The notes under the pieces were generated by a model, which was not told the origin of the DNA, did no database searches, and saw only the letters and a program-made list of their open reading frames with translations. A DNA stretch of 64,000 bases from Achromobacter seleniivolatilans (GTDB lineage: Bacteria; Pseudomonadota; Gammaproteobacteria; Burkholderiales; Burkholderiaceae_B). Where the stretch lies: the NCBI RefSeq assembly GCF_030864005.1, contig NZ_CP132976.1:2604001-2668000 (forward strand), written 5' to 3'. Shown here one piece after another: positions 27,348-36,400 of the stretch. A program made the position numbers and the translations under genes. The stretch's first letter is position 1, and each line of letters starts with the position of its first letter.

Positions 27348-28850
27348 ATGGCTTCGTTTTTGCTTAAAAGCACGACTTCGGTCCTGGCCCTGGCATTCGT
27401 TCCGGCGGCATTTGCACAAACCGCAGCGCCTGCCGCATCCGCTGCGGCGCAGCCCGCAGTGACGTTGAACCAGATCGTTGAGCAGACGTTACTCAGCAAT
27501 CCGGAAATTCAAGCTAAATACCACGACTTCCAGGCATCACTGGAAGGCCAGAATGTCGCCCGTGCCGCGTTCTTTCCGCAAATCAATGCTCAGGGTTACG
27601 TGGGCCGGGAATATCGCAGCAATGTACCTGCCGTGGGGTCCCAAAACTGGAACCGGCCCGGATACAGCGTTGAGCTGCGCCAGCTGATTTTCGACGGCTT
27701 CCGTACCAGTAACGACGTCAAGCAGGCTGGCTTTGACAAGCTGGCGCGCTTTTATGATGTGCTCGCCACCAGTGACAGCACCGCATTTGCCGCCGTGCAG
27801 GCCTATATCGACCTGCAACGCTATCGCGACATGGAATTGCTGGCCCGCCAGAACTATTCGCTGCATGAACAAACACTCAAGCAGATCAGCGAACGCACCG
27901 AGTCCGGCGTAGGCCGCCGGGTCGACCTGGAACAAGCAGGCGGCCGACTGTCGCTGGCCCAGACGAACCTGATGACGGAGACCGCCAATTTGCTGGACGT
28001 GCAGCAACGATTCCAGCGCGTCACTGGTGCCTTCCCCCCCGAAGCCATGCAGCCTGCACCCGATGTCGGCCCCAAACTGCCGGGCAAGCTGGGCGACTTC
28101 AATGAATCGCTGCGCCGCAATCCCAGCTTCCTGTCCAAGCAGGCTGGCCTGCAAGCGGCCGAAGCGGGTGTGTCCTCGTCGAAGGGCGCGTTTTCACCGA
28201 AATTCGAATTTGTGGCCTCGACAGGCCGCGACCAAAACGATCCTACGCCCCAGAGCCGCGATATCCAAAGCTCCAGCGTTCAGGTCGTGATGAGCTATAA
28301 CCTGTACCGCGGCGGTGCTGACTCGGCCCGCGTTCGCCAGACGGCTGCGCAGTCCTACGCCGCCCGCGATATTCGCGACTACACCTGCCGCAATGTGCAG
28401 CAAGATCTGGCTGTGGCTTGGACCAACATCACCAGCCTGAGCCAGAAGCTGCCTTTCCTGCGTGATCACGAAGTGGCCACCACGAAGGTGCGTGACGCGT
28501 ACGCACAACAATTCCAAATCGGTCAACGTTCGCTGCTGGACTTGCTGGACACCGAAAACGAATTGTTTGAATCGCGCCGCGCATTGACCAACGGCCTGTA
28601 TGACCTCAAGCTTGCGCAGTACCGCTGGCTGGCGCTTTCACATGCGCTGTTGCCGGCGCTGTCGCTGCAACCCGCGCGCAACGAAATGCCCGAGGAAAAC
28701 GGCAAGTTGGCAGTGACCGACGAAGTGATCAAGCTTTGCAATTCGACGGTTCCCGACTCCGCCCGCCTGGCCCCGGTGCGCGTGCATTACAACGAAGGCA
28801 CGCTGCCGCCCACGCTCGTGCCGCTGAACGCGCCCAACGCCAAACCTTGA
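27348..28850 (+). CDS. TolC-family outer membrane protein of a type I secretion system (LapE-like)
   Basis: 500 aa from the ATG at 27348, which gives a signal peptide (MASFLLKSTTSVLALAFVPA, then AFAQ). The rest has the duplicated long-helix/beta-strand build of TolC: LNQIVEQTLLSNPEIQAKYH opening, GRRVDLEQAGGRLSLAQTN, and the second-repeat equivalents FDQ-type segment RSLLDLLDTENELFESRRAL. It forms the trimeric outer-membrane duct for the adhesin. It is first in the lap-like operon. The open frame reaches back to 27213, but that part is AT-rich leader. Confidence 0.93.
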   Translation: MASFLLKSTTSVLALAFVPAAFAQTAAPAASAAAQPAVTLNQIVEQTLLSNPEIQAKYHDFQASLEGQNVARAAFFPQINAQGYVGREYRSNVPAVGSQNWNRPGYSVELRQLIFDGFRTSNDVKQAGFDKLARFYDVLATSDSTAFAAVQAYIDLQRYRDMELLARQNYSLHEQTLKQISERTESGVGRRVDLEQAGGRLSLAQTNLMTETANLLDVQQRFQRVTGAFPPEAMQPAPDVGPKLPGKLGDFNESLRRNPSFLSKQAGLQAAEAGVSSSKGAFSPKFEFVASTGRDQNDPTPQSRDIQSSSVQVVMSYNLYRGGADSARVRQTAAQSYAARDIRDYTCRNVQQDLAVAWTNITSLSQKLPFLRDHEVATTKVRDAYAQQFQIGQRSLLDLLDTENELFESRRALTNGLYDLKLAQYRWLALSHALLPALSLQPARNEMPEENGKLAVTDEVIKLCNSTVPDSARLAPVRVHYNEGTLPPTLVPLNAPNAKP

Positions 28851-28876
28851 ACGGAGTTGGGACGCAAGGAGGCCAC

Positions 28877-29089
28877 ATGACGCCCCAGGGCAGCAATTTT
28901 TCCCAGTTGGACGCGGACTTTGTCCGCGTTCTGGAAGACCTGATAGACGCCTTGATCGCCAATGGCACCTTGCGTATGACGGACCTGCCTATCCAGGCCC
29001 AGCAAAAACTCACCCAGCGCAAGCAACAGCGCGCACGGCTCTCGGAACATCTGGACTTGTTGGATGACGAAGATGGACAAGTTATCTGA
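28877..29089 (+). CDS. Small conserved-position protein between the TolC and ABC genes (70 aa)
   Basis: Starts at an ATG 7 nt after a strong AAGGAGG, 26 bases after the tolC-like stop, and overlaps the ABC gene start by 17-26 nt, so it is translated within the operon. The product is acidic and helical: FSQLDADFVRVLEDLIDALI, then QAQQKLTQRKQQRARLSEHL, and the tail DLLDDEDGQVI. No signal or membrane segment is present. I do not recognise the family; a cytoplasmic cofactor of secretion or of adhesin folding is possible. Confidence 0.75.
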   Translation: MTPQGSNFSQLDADFVRVLEDLIDALIANGTLRMTDLPIQAQQKLTQRKQQRARLSEHLDLLDDEDGQVI

Positions 29090-31238
29090 AAAGGCAGCCC
29101 GGGAATGGCGTGCGGACGCTCGTGCCGCACACGACGATCCGCTGCTGGATTGCCTGGTTGAAATCACGCGCCTGCATGGTGTAACTGCCACGGCGCAAGC
29201 GCTTTCCGCGGGTCTCCCGCTGGAAGAGCACCGCTTGACCCCTGCCCTGCTGCCGCGCGCTGCGGCCAGGGCGCAGCTATCGGCCAAGGTGGTTAAACGC
29301 ACGCTGGACAGCATTTCTTCCGATCTGCTGCCGGCCATCTTGCTGCTGCAAGGCGAACGCGCCTGCCTATTGTTAAAGAAAGACGGCGGCAAGTATGTCG
29401 TCAGCCACCCTGAATTGGGCGGCAGCTCTGTCGAGATGGAACCCGAGGACCTGGCCGCGCAGTACACCGGTCTGGTGTGCTTCGTGCGCCCGCAATTCCG
29501 TTTTGACGCGCGTGCGCCAGAAACCGCGAAGGTGCGCGAGCGCCATTGGTTCTGGGCCGCCATCATGGAAAACAAGCGGCTGTATCGCGATGCCCTCATT
29601 GCAGCCCTGCTGATCAATATCTTCGCCATGGCGATGCCGTTGTTCACCATGAACGTGTATGACCGCGTCGTGCCCAACAACGCCGTCGAAACGCTGTGGG
29701 TGCTGGCCATCGGCATCACGCTGGTCGTGATCTTCAACATGATCCTGTCCACCGCGCGTTCACACGTCGTGGACAGCGCAAGCAAACGGGTGGACGTCCG
29801 CCTGTCCGCCCAGATCATGGAGCGCGTGCTGGACCTGCGCCTGGAAGGCCGGCCAGTATCGGTGGGGTCCTTTGCCGCCAATTTGCGTTCATTCGAATCG
29901 ATTCGCGACTTTATTGCGTCCGCCACCATCACCACGCTGGTAGACCTGCCGTTCATCGTGCTGTTCCTGGCCGCGCTGGCCTGGATATCGCCGTGGATGA
30001 TTTTGCCGCCGCTGGTCGCAATTGTGCTGATTCTGCTGGTGTCGCTGGCCGCCCAAGCCCGCATGGAAGCGCTGACGATGGCGACCTTCCAGGCAAGCTC
30101 CCAGCGCAACGCCACCTTGGTTGAAGCACTGACCGGCCTGGAAGCCGTCAAGACCTTAAATGCCCAAGGATCGATCCAGCGTAACTGGGAACGTGCCACC
30201 GAGTTCATTGCGCAAACAGGGGGCAAGCTCAAGCTGATCTCGTCTTCCACCGTCGGCTTTGTGCAAGCAATCCAGCAACTGGTGTCGATTGCCGTGGTGA
30301 TCATCGGCGTTTACCAGGCTCAGGAATCGGCAATGTCCATGGGCGGCATCATTGCTGCCTCGATGATTGCCGGCCGTTGCCTGGCGCCGCTGGGTCAAGT
30401 TGCCGGCCTGCTGATGCAATACCAAAACGCGCGTACCTCGCTGGGTTCCATCGACAGCTATATGAAGTTGCCGATCGAACGCCCGGCCGAGGCCGAGTTC
30501 CTGCACCGCCCCGTTTTTCACGGCGGCCTGGAATTCCGCGACGTCACCTTCGCCTACCCTGGCACCACTCAACCTGTGCTGAAGAAGGTGTCGTTCAAGC
30601 TCAAACCCGGTGAAAAGGTCGGCATTATCGGCCGCATCGGATCGGGCAAGACCACGCTGGAAAAACTGGCCCTGGCGCTGTATCAGCCCACTGAAGGTGC
30701 CGTGCTGCTGGACGGCGTGGATGTGCGCCAGATTGACCCGGCAGACGTGCGCCGGGCCATCGGCCACGTGCCGCAGGACCCCACACTGTTCTATGGCAGC
30801 CTGAAGCACAATTTGGCCATGGGTGCGCCCTATGCCGACGACGCCAGCATTCTGGCCGCCGCCAATCTGGCCGGCGTCACCGATTTCGCCAACCTGCATC
30901 CCAACGGGTTCGACATGGTGATCGGCGAACGCGGCGAATCGCTGTCGGGCGGTCAACGCCAGTCGGTAGCGGTGGCGCGTGCACTTATCAACGATCCTCC
31001 GATCCTGTTGCTGGACGAACCCAGCAGCAATATGGATCACCAGAGCGAAGCCCAGTTGCGCAAGCGGCTTGGCGAGGCCAGCGCGACCAAGACCATATTG
31101 CTGGTCACGCACCGCACCGCGCTCCTGGACCTGGTCGACCGCCTGATTGTGATCGACAACGGTCACATCGTGGCCGACGGTCCCAAGGAGCAGGTTGTCG
31201 AAGCACTGCGTCAAGGACGCGTTGGACGCGGAAGCTGA
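29064..31238 (+). CDS. Type I secretion ABC exporter with C39-like domain (LapB-like)
   Basis: About 721-724 aa; the ATG at 29073 (MDKLSEKAAREW) is an equally likely start. Residues about 20-140 form a C39-peptidase-like domain without the catalytic cysteine (DCLVEITRLHGVTATAQAL), as in RTX exporters, where it binds unfolded substrate. Residues about 160-450 are a six-helix ABC membrane domain, and 480-720 the ATPase: Walker A GRIGSGKTTLEK, signature LSGGQRQSV, Walker B ILLLDEPSSNMD. It drives export of the giant adhesin together with the LapC- and LapE-like partners flanking it. Confidence 0.95.
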   Translation: MTKMDKLSEKAAREWRADARAAHDDPLLDCLVEITRLHGVTATAQALSAGLPLEEHRLTPALLPRAAARAQLSAKVVKRTLDSISSDLLPAILLLQGERACLLLKKDGGKYVVSHPELGGSSVEMEPEDLAAQYTGLVCFVRPQFRFDARAPETAKVRERHWFWAAIMENKRLYRDALIAALLINIFAMAMPLFTMNVYDRVVPNNAVETLWVLAIGITLVVIFNMILSTARSHVVDSASKRVDVRLSAQIMERVLDLRLEGRPVSVGSFAANLRSFESIRDFIASATITTLVDLPFIVLFLAALAWISPWMILPPLVAIVLILLVSLAAQARMEALTMATFQASSQRNATLVEALTGLEAVKTLNAQGSIQRNWERATEFIAQTGGKLKLISSSTVGFVQAIQQLVSIAVVIIGVYQAQESAMSMGGIIAASMIAGRCLAPLGQVAGLLMQYQNARTSLGSIDSYMKLPIERPAEAEFLHRPVFHGGLEFRDVTFAYPGTTQPVLKKVSFKLKPGEKVGIIGRIGSGKTTLEKLALALYQPTEGAVLLDGVDVRQIDPADVRRAIGHVPQDPTLFYGSLKHNLAMGAPYADDASILAAANLAGVTDFANLHPNGFDMVIGERGESLSGGQRQSVAVARALINDPPILLLDEPSSNMDHQSEAQLRKRLGEASATKTILLVTHRTALLDLVDRLIVIDNGHIVADGPKEQVVEALRQGRVGRGS

Positions 31239-31245
31239 GGAACCC

Positions 31246-32667
31246 ATGCAGAAAAATCCTGGTGAAATCAAGCACGGCCTGTTCGGAAGCTTGTGGCGCA
31301 AGCTCCGGGGGATCTTCGTATTCTTCTTCGACCGGCTCCTGGATGGCGCCGAAAAAGGCAAACCCGAACAACGCTCCGACTACGTTGGCAATGCTGAATA
31401 TGTCATCCACGAATCGCAGGCTCGCAGTTCACGCGTCCTGCTGTGGGTGGCTCTGCTAGCCACATTTTTGCTGTTGATTTGGGCAGCTACGGGCAGCATC
31501 GATGAGGTTGTGCGAGGCGAAGGCAAGGTGGTGCCCTCGCGCCAGGTCCAGATCATTCAGAGCCTGGACGGCGGCATTGTGGAAGAAATTCTGGTTCGCC
31601 CTGGCCAGCAAGTCGAAGCGGGCCAAACCCTGCTCAAAATCGACTCCACGCGCTTTGCCTCGTCCTTGGGCGAGAACAATGCCGAATACCTGTCGCTGCT
31701 GGCCAAATCCGCGCGTCTGCAAGCGCTGGCAACCGGCGAGCCTTTTGTGGCGCCCGAAGAAGTGCTGAAGCAGGCGCCTGGTCTGGTCGAAATGGAGCGC
31801 AACGCCTTTCAGGCGCGTAATACCGAGTTGAATGCCACCGTCAACGTGGCCCGCGAACAGTTGAAGCAACGCCAGGAAGATCTGCGTGAAACGATGGCAA
31901 AGCGCGACCAGGCCTCGGCCAGTTGCGGCCTGACGTCTCGTGAACTGCAAGTGACCCGGCCGTTGCTCAAGAGCGGTGCCGTGTCCGAGGTGGACTTGCT
32001 GCGCCTGCAACGCGACGTCGCCCGCTATTGCGGCGAACAAAAGGGTGCGGAAGCCCAGATCGACCGCTTCCAGGCGTCCATCAAGGAAGCGCAGAGCAAG
32101 CTTGAAGAGTCCGAGCTGAACATCCGCAACCAGGCACGCAGCGAACTGTCGGAAACGAACACCAAGCTGTCGACCCTGCGTCAAGGCAAACTGGCGCTGG
32201 CTGACCGCGTGAAACTGGCTGAAGTCCGCGCGCCCTTGAGCGGCACGGTCAAGACGCTGTTCAACAACACCGTCGGCGGGGTGGTGCAACCCGGCAAGGA
32301 CATCATCGAGATCGTGCCCCGCGACGACACGCTGCTGCTGGAAGTGCGTATCCAACCGCGGGACATCGGTTTCCTGCACGCCGATCAAAAGGCCGAAGTG
32401 AAGTTCACGGCCTATGACTTCGCCATCTATGGCGGCCTGGAAGGCAAGGTCGAGCAGATCGGCGCGGACACCGTGACTGATGAAAAAGGCAATTCCTATT
32501 ACGTAGTGCGCGTACGCACAGACCGCAGCACCGTCGGTGACAAGCTATTGCCCATCATCCCCGGGATGGTGGCCGAGGTTCATATCCTGACGGGTAAGCG
32601 CACCGTACTGCAATACCTGCTTAAACCCATATTGCGAGCCAAGGCGAACGCCTTTACCGAACGATGA
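31246..32667 (+). CDS. HlyD-family membrane fusion protein (LapC-like)
   Basis: 473 aa from the ATG at 31246 (GAGGAA just upstream); the open frame begins inside the ABC gene at 31195. One membrane helix lies near 60-83 (VLLWVALLATFLLLIWAATG), followed by the half-lipoyl strand DEVVRGEGKVVPSRQVQIIQ, a long coiled coil (about 180-300), and the beta-barrel/AprE-like end (LRAPLSG-type motif VRAPLSGTVKTL, RTDRSTVGDKLLPIIPGMVA). It bridges the ABC exporter and the TolC-like duct. Gap to the exporter gene is 7 nt. Confidence 0.95.
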   Translation: MQKNPGEIKHGLFGSLWRKLRGIFVFFFDRLLDGAEKGKPEQRSDYVGNAEYVIHESQARSSRVLLWVALLATFLLLIWAATGSIDEVVRGEGKVVPSRQVQIIQSLDGGIVEEILVRPGQQVEAGQTLLKIDSTRFASSLGENNAEYLSLLAKSARLQALATGEPFVAPEEVLKQAPGLVEMERNAFQARNTELNATVNVAREQLKQRQEDLRETMAKRDQASASCGLTSRELQVTRPLLKSGAVSEVDLLRLQRDVARYCGEQKGAEAQIDRFQASIKEAQSKLEESELNIRNQARSELSETNTKLSTLRQGKLALADRVKLAEVRAPLSGTVKTLFNNTVGGVVQPGKDIIEIVPRDDTLLLEVRIQPRDIGFLHADQKAEVKFTAYDFAIYGGLEGKVEQIGADTVTDEKGNSYYVVRVRTDRSTVGDKLLPIIPGMVAEVHILTGKRTVLQYLLKPILRAKANAFTER

Positions 32668-32686
32668 AGGAGTGCTGGAAGGCTTT

Positions 32687-33343
32687 ATGAAACCTGTTCC
32701 CGTCCTGTTGATTACGCACGACGATCTGCTCTGGCAGCACTGGCGCGCGCTGGACCCGGCGCGCTGGCTGGCCGCCCGCGGACGTGGTCTGGCCGATCTG
32801 CAACGCTGGCGCGAGCAAGGCCGGTCGCTAGTGGTATTGGATACCGACGTGCCCCGGTTGCCGTCCTGGCAGGACCCCGTCTGGGCGGCAAGCCTGGGGG
32901 GACTGCATCTGGTGGTCGCCAGCCCCAGCCCCAATGACGAGCAAGGCACGCAAGCGCTCGGCGCGGGCGCGCACGGCTATTGCCACAGCTATGCGCCCGC
33001 GGCGTCTCTGTCCCAAACGCTGGAAGTGGTCGCCTCGGGCGGCATCTGGATGGGGCGTTCGCTGGTCACTCGACTGCTGAAACTCGTAACGGAACGCGCA
33101 CAAGACTCGCACTCCTGGGATGCCGGCCTGCTGACCGAGCGCGAAATTACCGCCGCGCGGTACGCCGCCAGCGGACAGCCCAATGCCCAGATCGCCGAGG
33201 CGCTGGGCATTACGGAACGCACCGTAAAGGCCCATCTTTCGGCTGTTTTCGAGAAGCTGGGCGTGTCCGATCGTCTTCAGCTTGCCCTGCTCGTTCATGG
33301 CATTTCCGCGCCTGCCGAAACCCGGAGCAAAATTACTTCCTGA
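32687..33343 (+). CDS. LuxR-type (NarL-like) regulator with a degenerate receiver domain
   Basis: 218 aa from the ATG at 32687 (GGAAGG upstream). Residues 1-125 resemble a receiver: acidic pair in THDD, candidate phospho-acceptor in VLDTDVP, but the conserved lysine of GYxxK is replaced (GYCHSYA). Residues about 145-205 form the LuxR helix-turn-helix (LTEREITAARYAASGQPNAQ then LGITERTVKAHLSAVFEKL). It sits between the adaptor and adhesin genes, in the same direction, so it probably tunes adhesin transcription, either through an atypical signal or without phosphorylation. Confidence 0.88.
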   Translation: MKPVPVLLITHDDLLWQHWRALDPARWLAARGRGLADLQRWREQGRSLVVLDTDVPRLPSWQDPVWAASLGGLHLVVASPSPNDEQGTQALGAGAHGYCHSYAPAASLSQTLEVVASGGIWMGRSLVTRLLKLVTERAQDSHSWDAGLLTEREITAARYAASGQPNAQIAEALGITERTVKAHLSAVFEKLGVSDRLQLALLVHGISAPAETRSKITS

Positions 33344-33346
33344 TAC

Positions 33347-33360
33347 TGTCCTTGAGGACA
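33347..33360. promoter_or_regulatory. Short inverted repeat before the adhesin gene
   Basis: TGTCC-TTGA-GGACA, a perfect 5-bp inverted repeat, lies just after the regulator stop and 68 bases before the adhesin start. It is a possible binding site for the LuxR-type regulator encoded immediately upstream, or a simple hairpin; nothing more supports it. Confidence 0.3.
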
Positions 33361-33427
33361 ATATCCCGCTCCGGCGGAGCCCTCTAGTATTTGGCCATCT
33401 TGGATAACTCCCTGAAACGGAACCCAC

Positions 33428-36400
33428 ATGGCCAACTCTTCTCCCGCAGTCGTCAACGAAATCTCCGGTCGCGCTTGGATACGCAATAGCGACGGTTCCC
33501 TGACCGAACTGCATCAAGGCAGCAAAGTTCCCGCTGGCAGCGACATCGTCACTGCCTCGGGCGCCACAGTTTCGCTTCAGGTCGAAAATGGCATGCCGAT
33601 CGTCATCGGCGAAAGCCGTGAAGTAGCCGTCAATGGCGATATGGGCGGCCCGCTGGCCGACCCGTCTGAAGCGGCTGTAGCTCCGCCCTCCGGCACCGAC
33701 TCTGACCGCCTGTTGGCCGCGCTGCAAGCCGGCCGCGACCCGTTTGATGAATTGGACCCCACCGCTGCCGTAGTGGCTGGCGGCGGCGATGCCGGCGGCA
33801 GCAGCTTTGTCCGCCTGGCCCGCATTCTGGAAAGCACGTCCCCGCTGGATCTGGCCTACCCCAATCCCAGCCGCGGCGATGACACCTTGCCCCGTGTGTC
33901 GGGTGCCGGCTTGACCGATGGCGGCGCCGCCGACACCCCGGCAGTCACCAACAATGCGCCTAGCGCACTGAACGACACTGGACGCGGCGACCAGAACACA
34001 CCCGTGCGCGGCAACCTGTTGAGCAACGACTCGGATCCCGATGGCGATCCCCTGGCGATTGTTTCCGTCAGCGGCCGTCCGATGACCCCCGGCGGCGTCA
34101 GCGTCACCGGTTCCAATGGCGGCACCTTCACCGTCCTGCCGGATGGCAGCTACGTGTTCACGCCTGGCACGGGCTTCCAGCATCTGCCGGAAGGCCAGAC
34201 CGCCACCACCACAATTTCCTACACCGTCACCGACCCCAGCGGCGCGACGTCCACCGCTACTGTCGAAGTGACGGTCGTCGGCGTGAATGACGCCGCCATC
34301 ATCACTCCCGCCAACGCGGATGATGACAAGGGCACGGTCAAGGAAGACACTACGTTCACCGCGAACGGCAAACTGAACGTCACTGACGTGGACGACGGCC
34401 AGTCGTTCTTCGTCGTGCAATCCGGCCAAGCCGGCCAACACGGCACGTTCTCGCTCGACTCCAGCGGCGCATGGGTCTACAACCTGAACAACAACGATCC
34501 GCGCGTGCAAGCGTTGGCCGTTGGCGAGACCCTGACCGAACGGTTTACGGTCACGACGGCAGACGGCACGACCGGCACTGTCATTGTCACGATTCAAGGC
34601 ACCAACGACGTTCCGACGCTGAGCGGCATCGCTGCTGGCGCCGTGACGGAAGACGACGCGCTGGTTGCCACTGGCAAGCTGAACGTGTCGGACATTGACA
34701 CGAGCGACACCCACACCTGGTCCGTGAACGAAAGCGGCAATGGCCAATACGGCAAGTTGACGGTCGGCGCCGACGGCACCTGGACGTATAACCTGACCAA
34801 CGGCAATCCGGCAGTGCAAGCCCTGGCCGTCGGCGAAACCTTGACCGAGACGTTCACCGTCACGGTTGATGACGGCCATGGCGGCACCGCCACCCAAGTC
34901 GTCACGGTCACCATCAACGGCACCAACGATGATCCCGTCATCTCCGGCGAAGCCGCAGGCTCGGTCAAGGAAGACGGCGAACTGACGGCCACCGGCCAAC
35001 TGAGCCAGACCGATGTCGACACGACCGACACCCACACCTGGTCCGTCAACAATGGCGGCAACGGTGCACACGGCACGTTCTCGGTGGATAGCACCGGCAA
35101 GTGGACCTACACGCTGAACAATGACGATCCCAAGGTCCAGGCCCTGGGCGCCAACGAGTCGCTGACCGAGAAGTTCACGGTCACCGTCGACGACGGCAAC
35201 GGCGGCGTGGTCACGCAAGAAGTCACGGTGACGGTCAACGGCACCAACGACAAGCCGGTTGTCACCGGCGAAGCCACCGGTTCGGTCAAGGAAGACGGCG
35301 ACCTGACGACCAGCGGCCAACTGAGCCAGACCGATGTGGATGTGAACGACACCCACACCTGGACGGTCAACAACGGCGGCAACGGCGAACACGGCACGTT
35401 CTCGGTCGACAACACCGGCAAGTGGACCTACACGCTGAACAACGACGATCCCAAGGTTCAGGCCCTGGGCGAAGGCAAGACGCTGACTGAGACCTTCACC
35501 GTTACGGTTGACGACGGCAACGGCGGCGTTGTCACGCAAGAAGTTACGGTCACGATCAACGGCACCAACGACGGCGCCATCGTCACCCCGGGTACTCCGG
35601 ACGGCGACAAGGGCACGGTCAAGGAAGACGGCACCCTCAGCACCGGCGGCAAGCTGGACGTGACCGACAAGGACACCGGCGAAGCCGAGTTCAAGCCCAT
35701 CACCAGCCAAGTTGGCGACCACGGCACGTTCTCCATCGGCAAGGACGGCACCTGGACGTACCACCTGAACAACGACGACCCCAAGGTGCAAGCCCTGGCG
35801 GTTGGCGAACACCTGACCGAGACGATCACGGTCACGACCATCGATGGCACGACCGCTCAGATCGTGGTCACGATCGAAGGCACCAATGACAAGCCCGTCA
35901 TCTCCGGCGAAGCCGCAGGCTCGGTCAAGGAAGACGGCGAACTGACGGCCACCGGCCAACTGAGCCAGACCGATGTCGACACGACCGACACCCACACCTG
36001 GTCCGTCAACAATGGCGGCAACGGTGCACACGGCACGTTCTCGGTCGACAGCACCGGCAAGTGGACCTACACGCTGAACAATGACGATCCCAAGGTCCAA
36101 GCCTTGGGCGCCAACGAGTCGCTGACCGAGAAGTTCACGGTCACCGTCGACGACGGCAACGGCGGCGTGGTCACGCAAGAAGTCACGGTGACGGTCAACG
36201 GCACCAACGACAAGCCGGTTGTCACCGGCGAAGCCACCGGTTCGGTCAAGGAAGACGGCGACCTGACGACCAGCGGCCAACTGAGCCAGACCGATGTGGA
36301 TGTGAACGACACCCACACCTGGACGGTCAACAACGGCGGCAATGGCGAGCACGGCACGTTCTCGGTGGACAACACCGGCAAGTGGACCTACACGCTGAAC

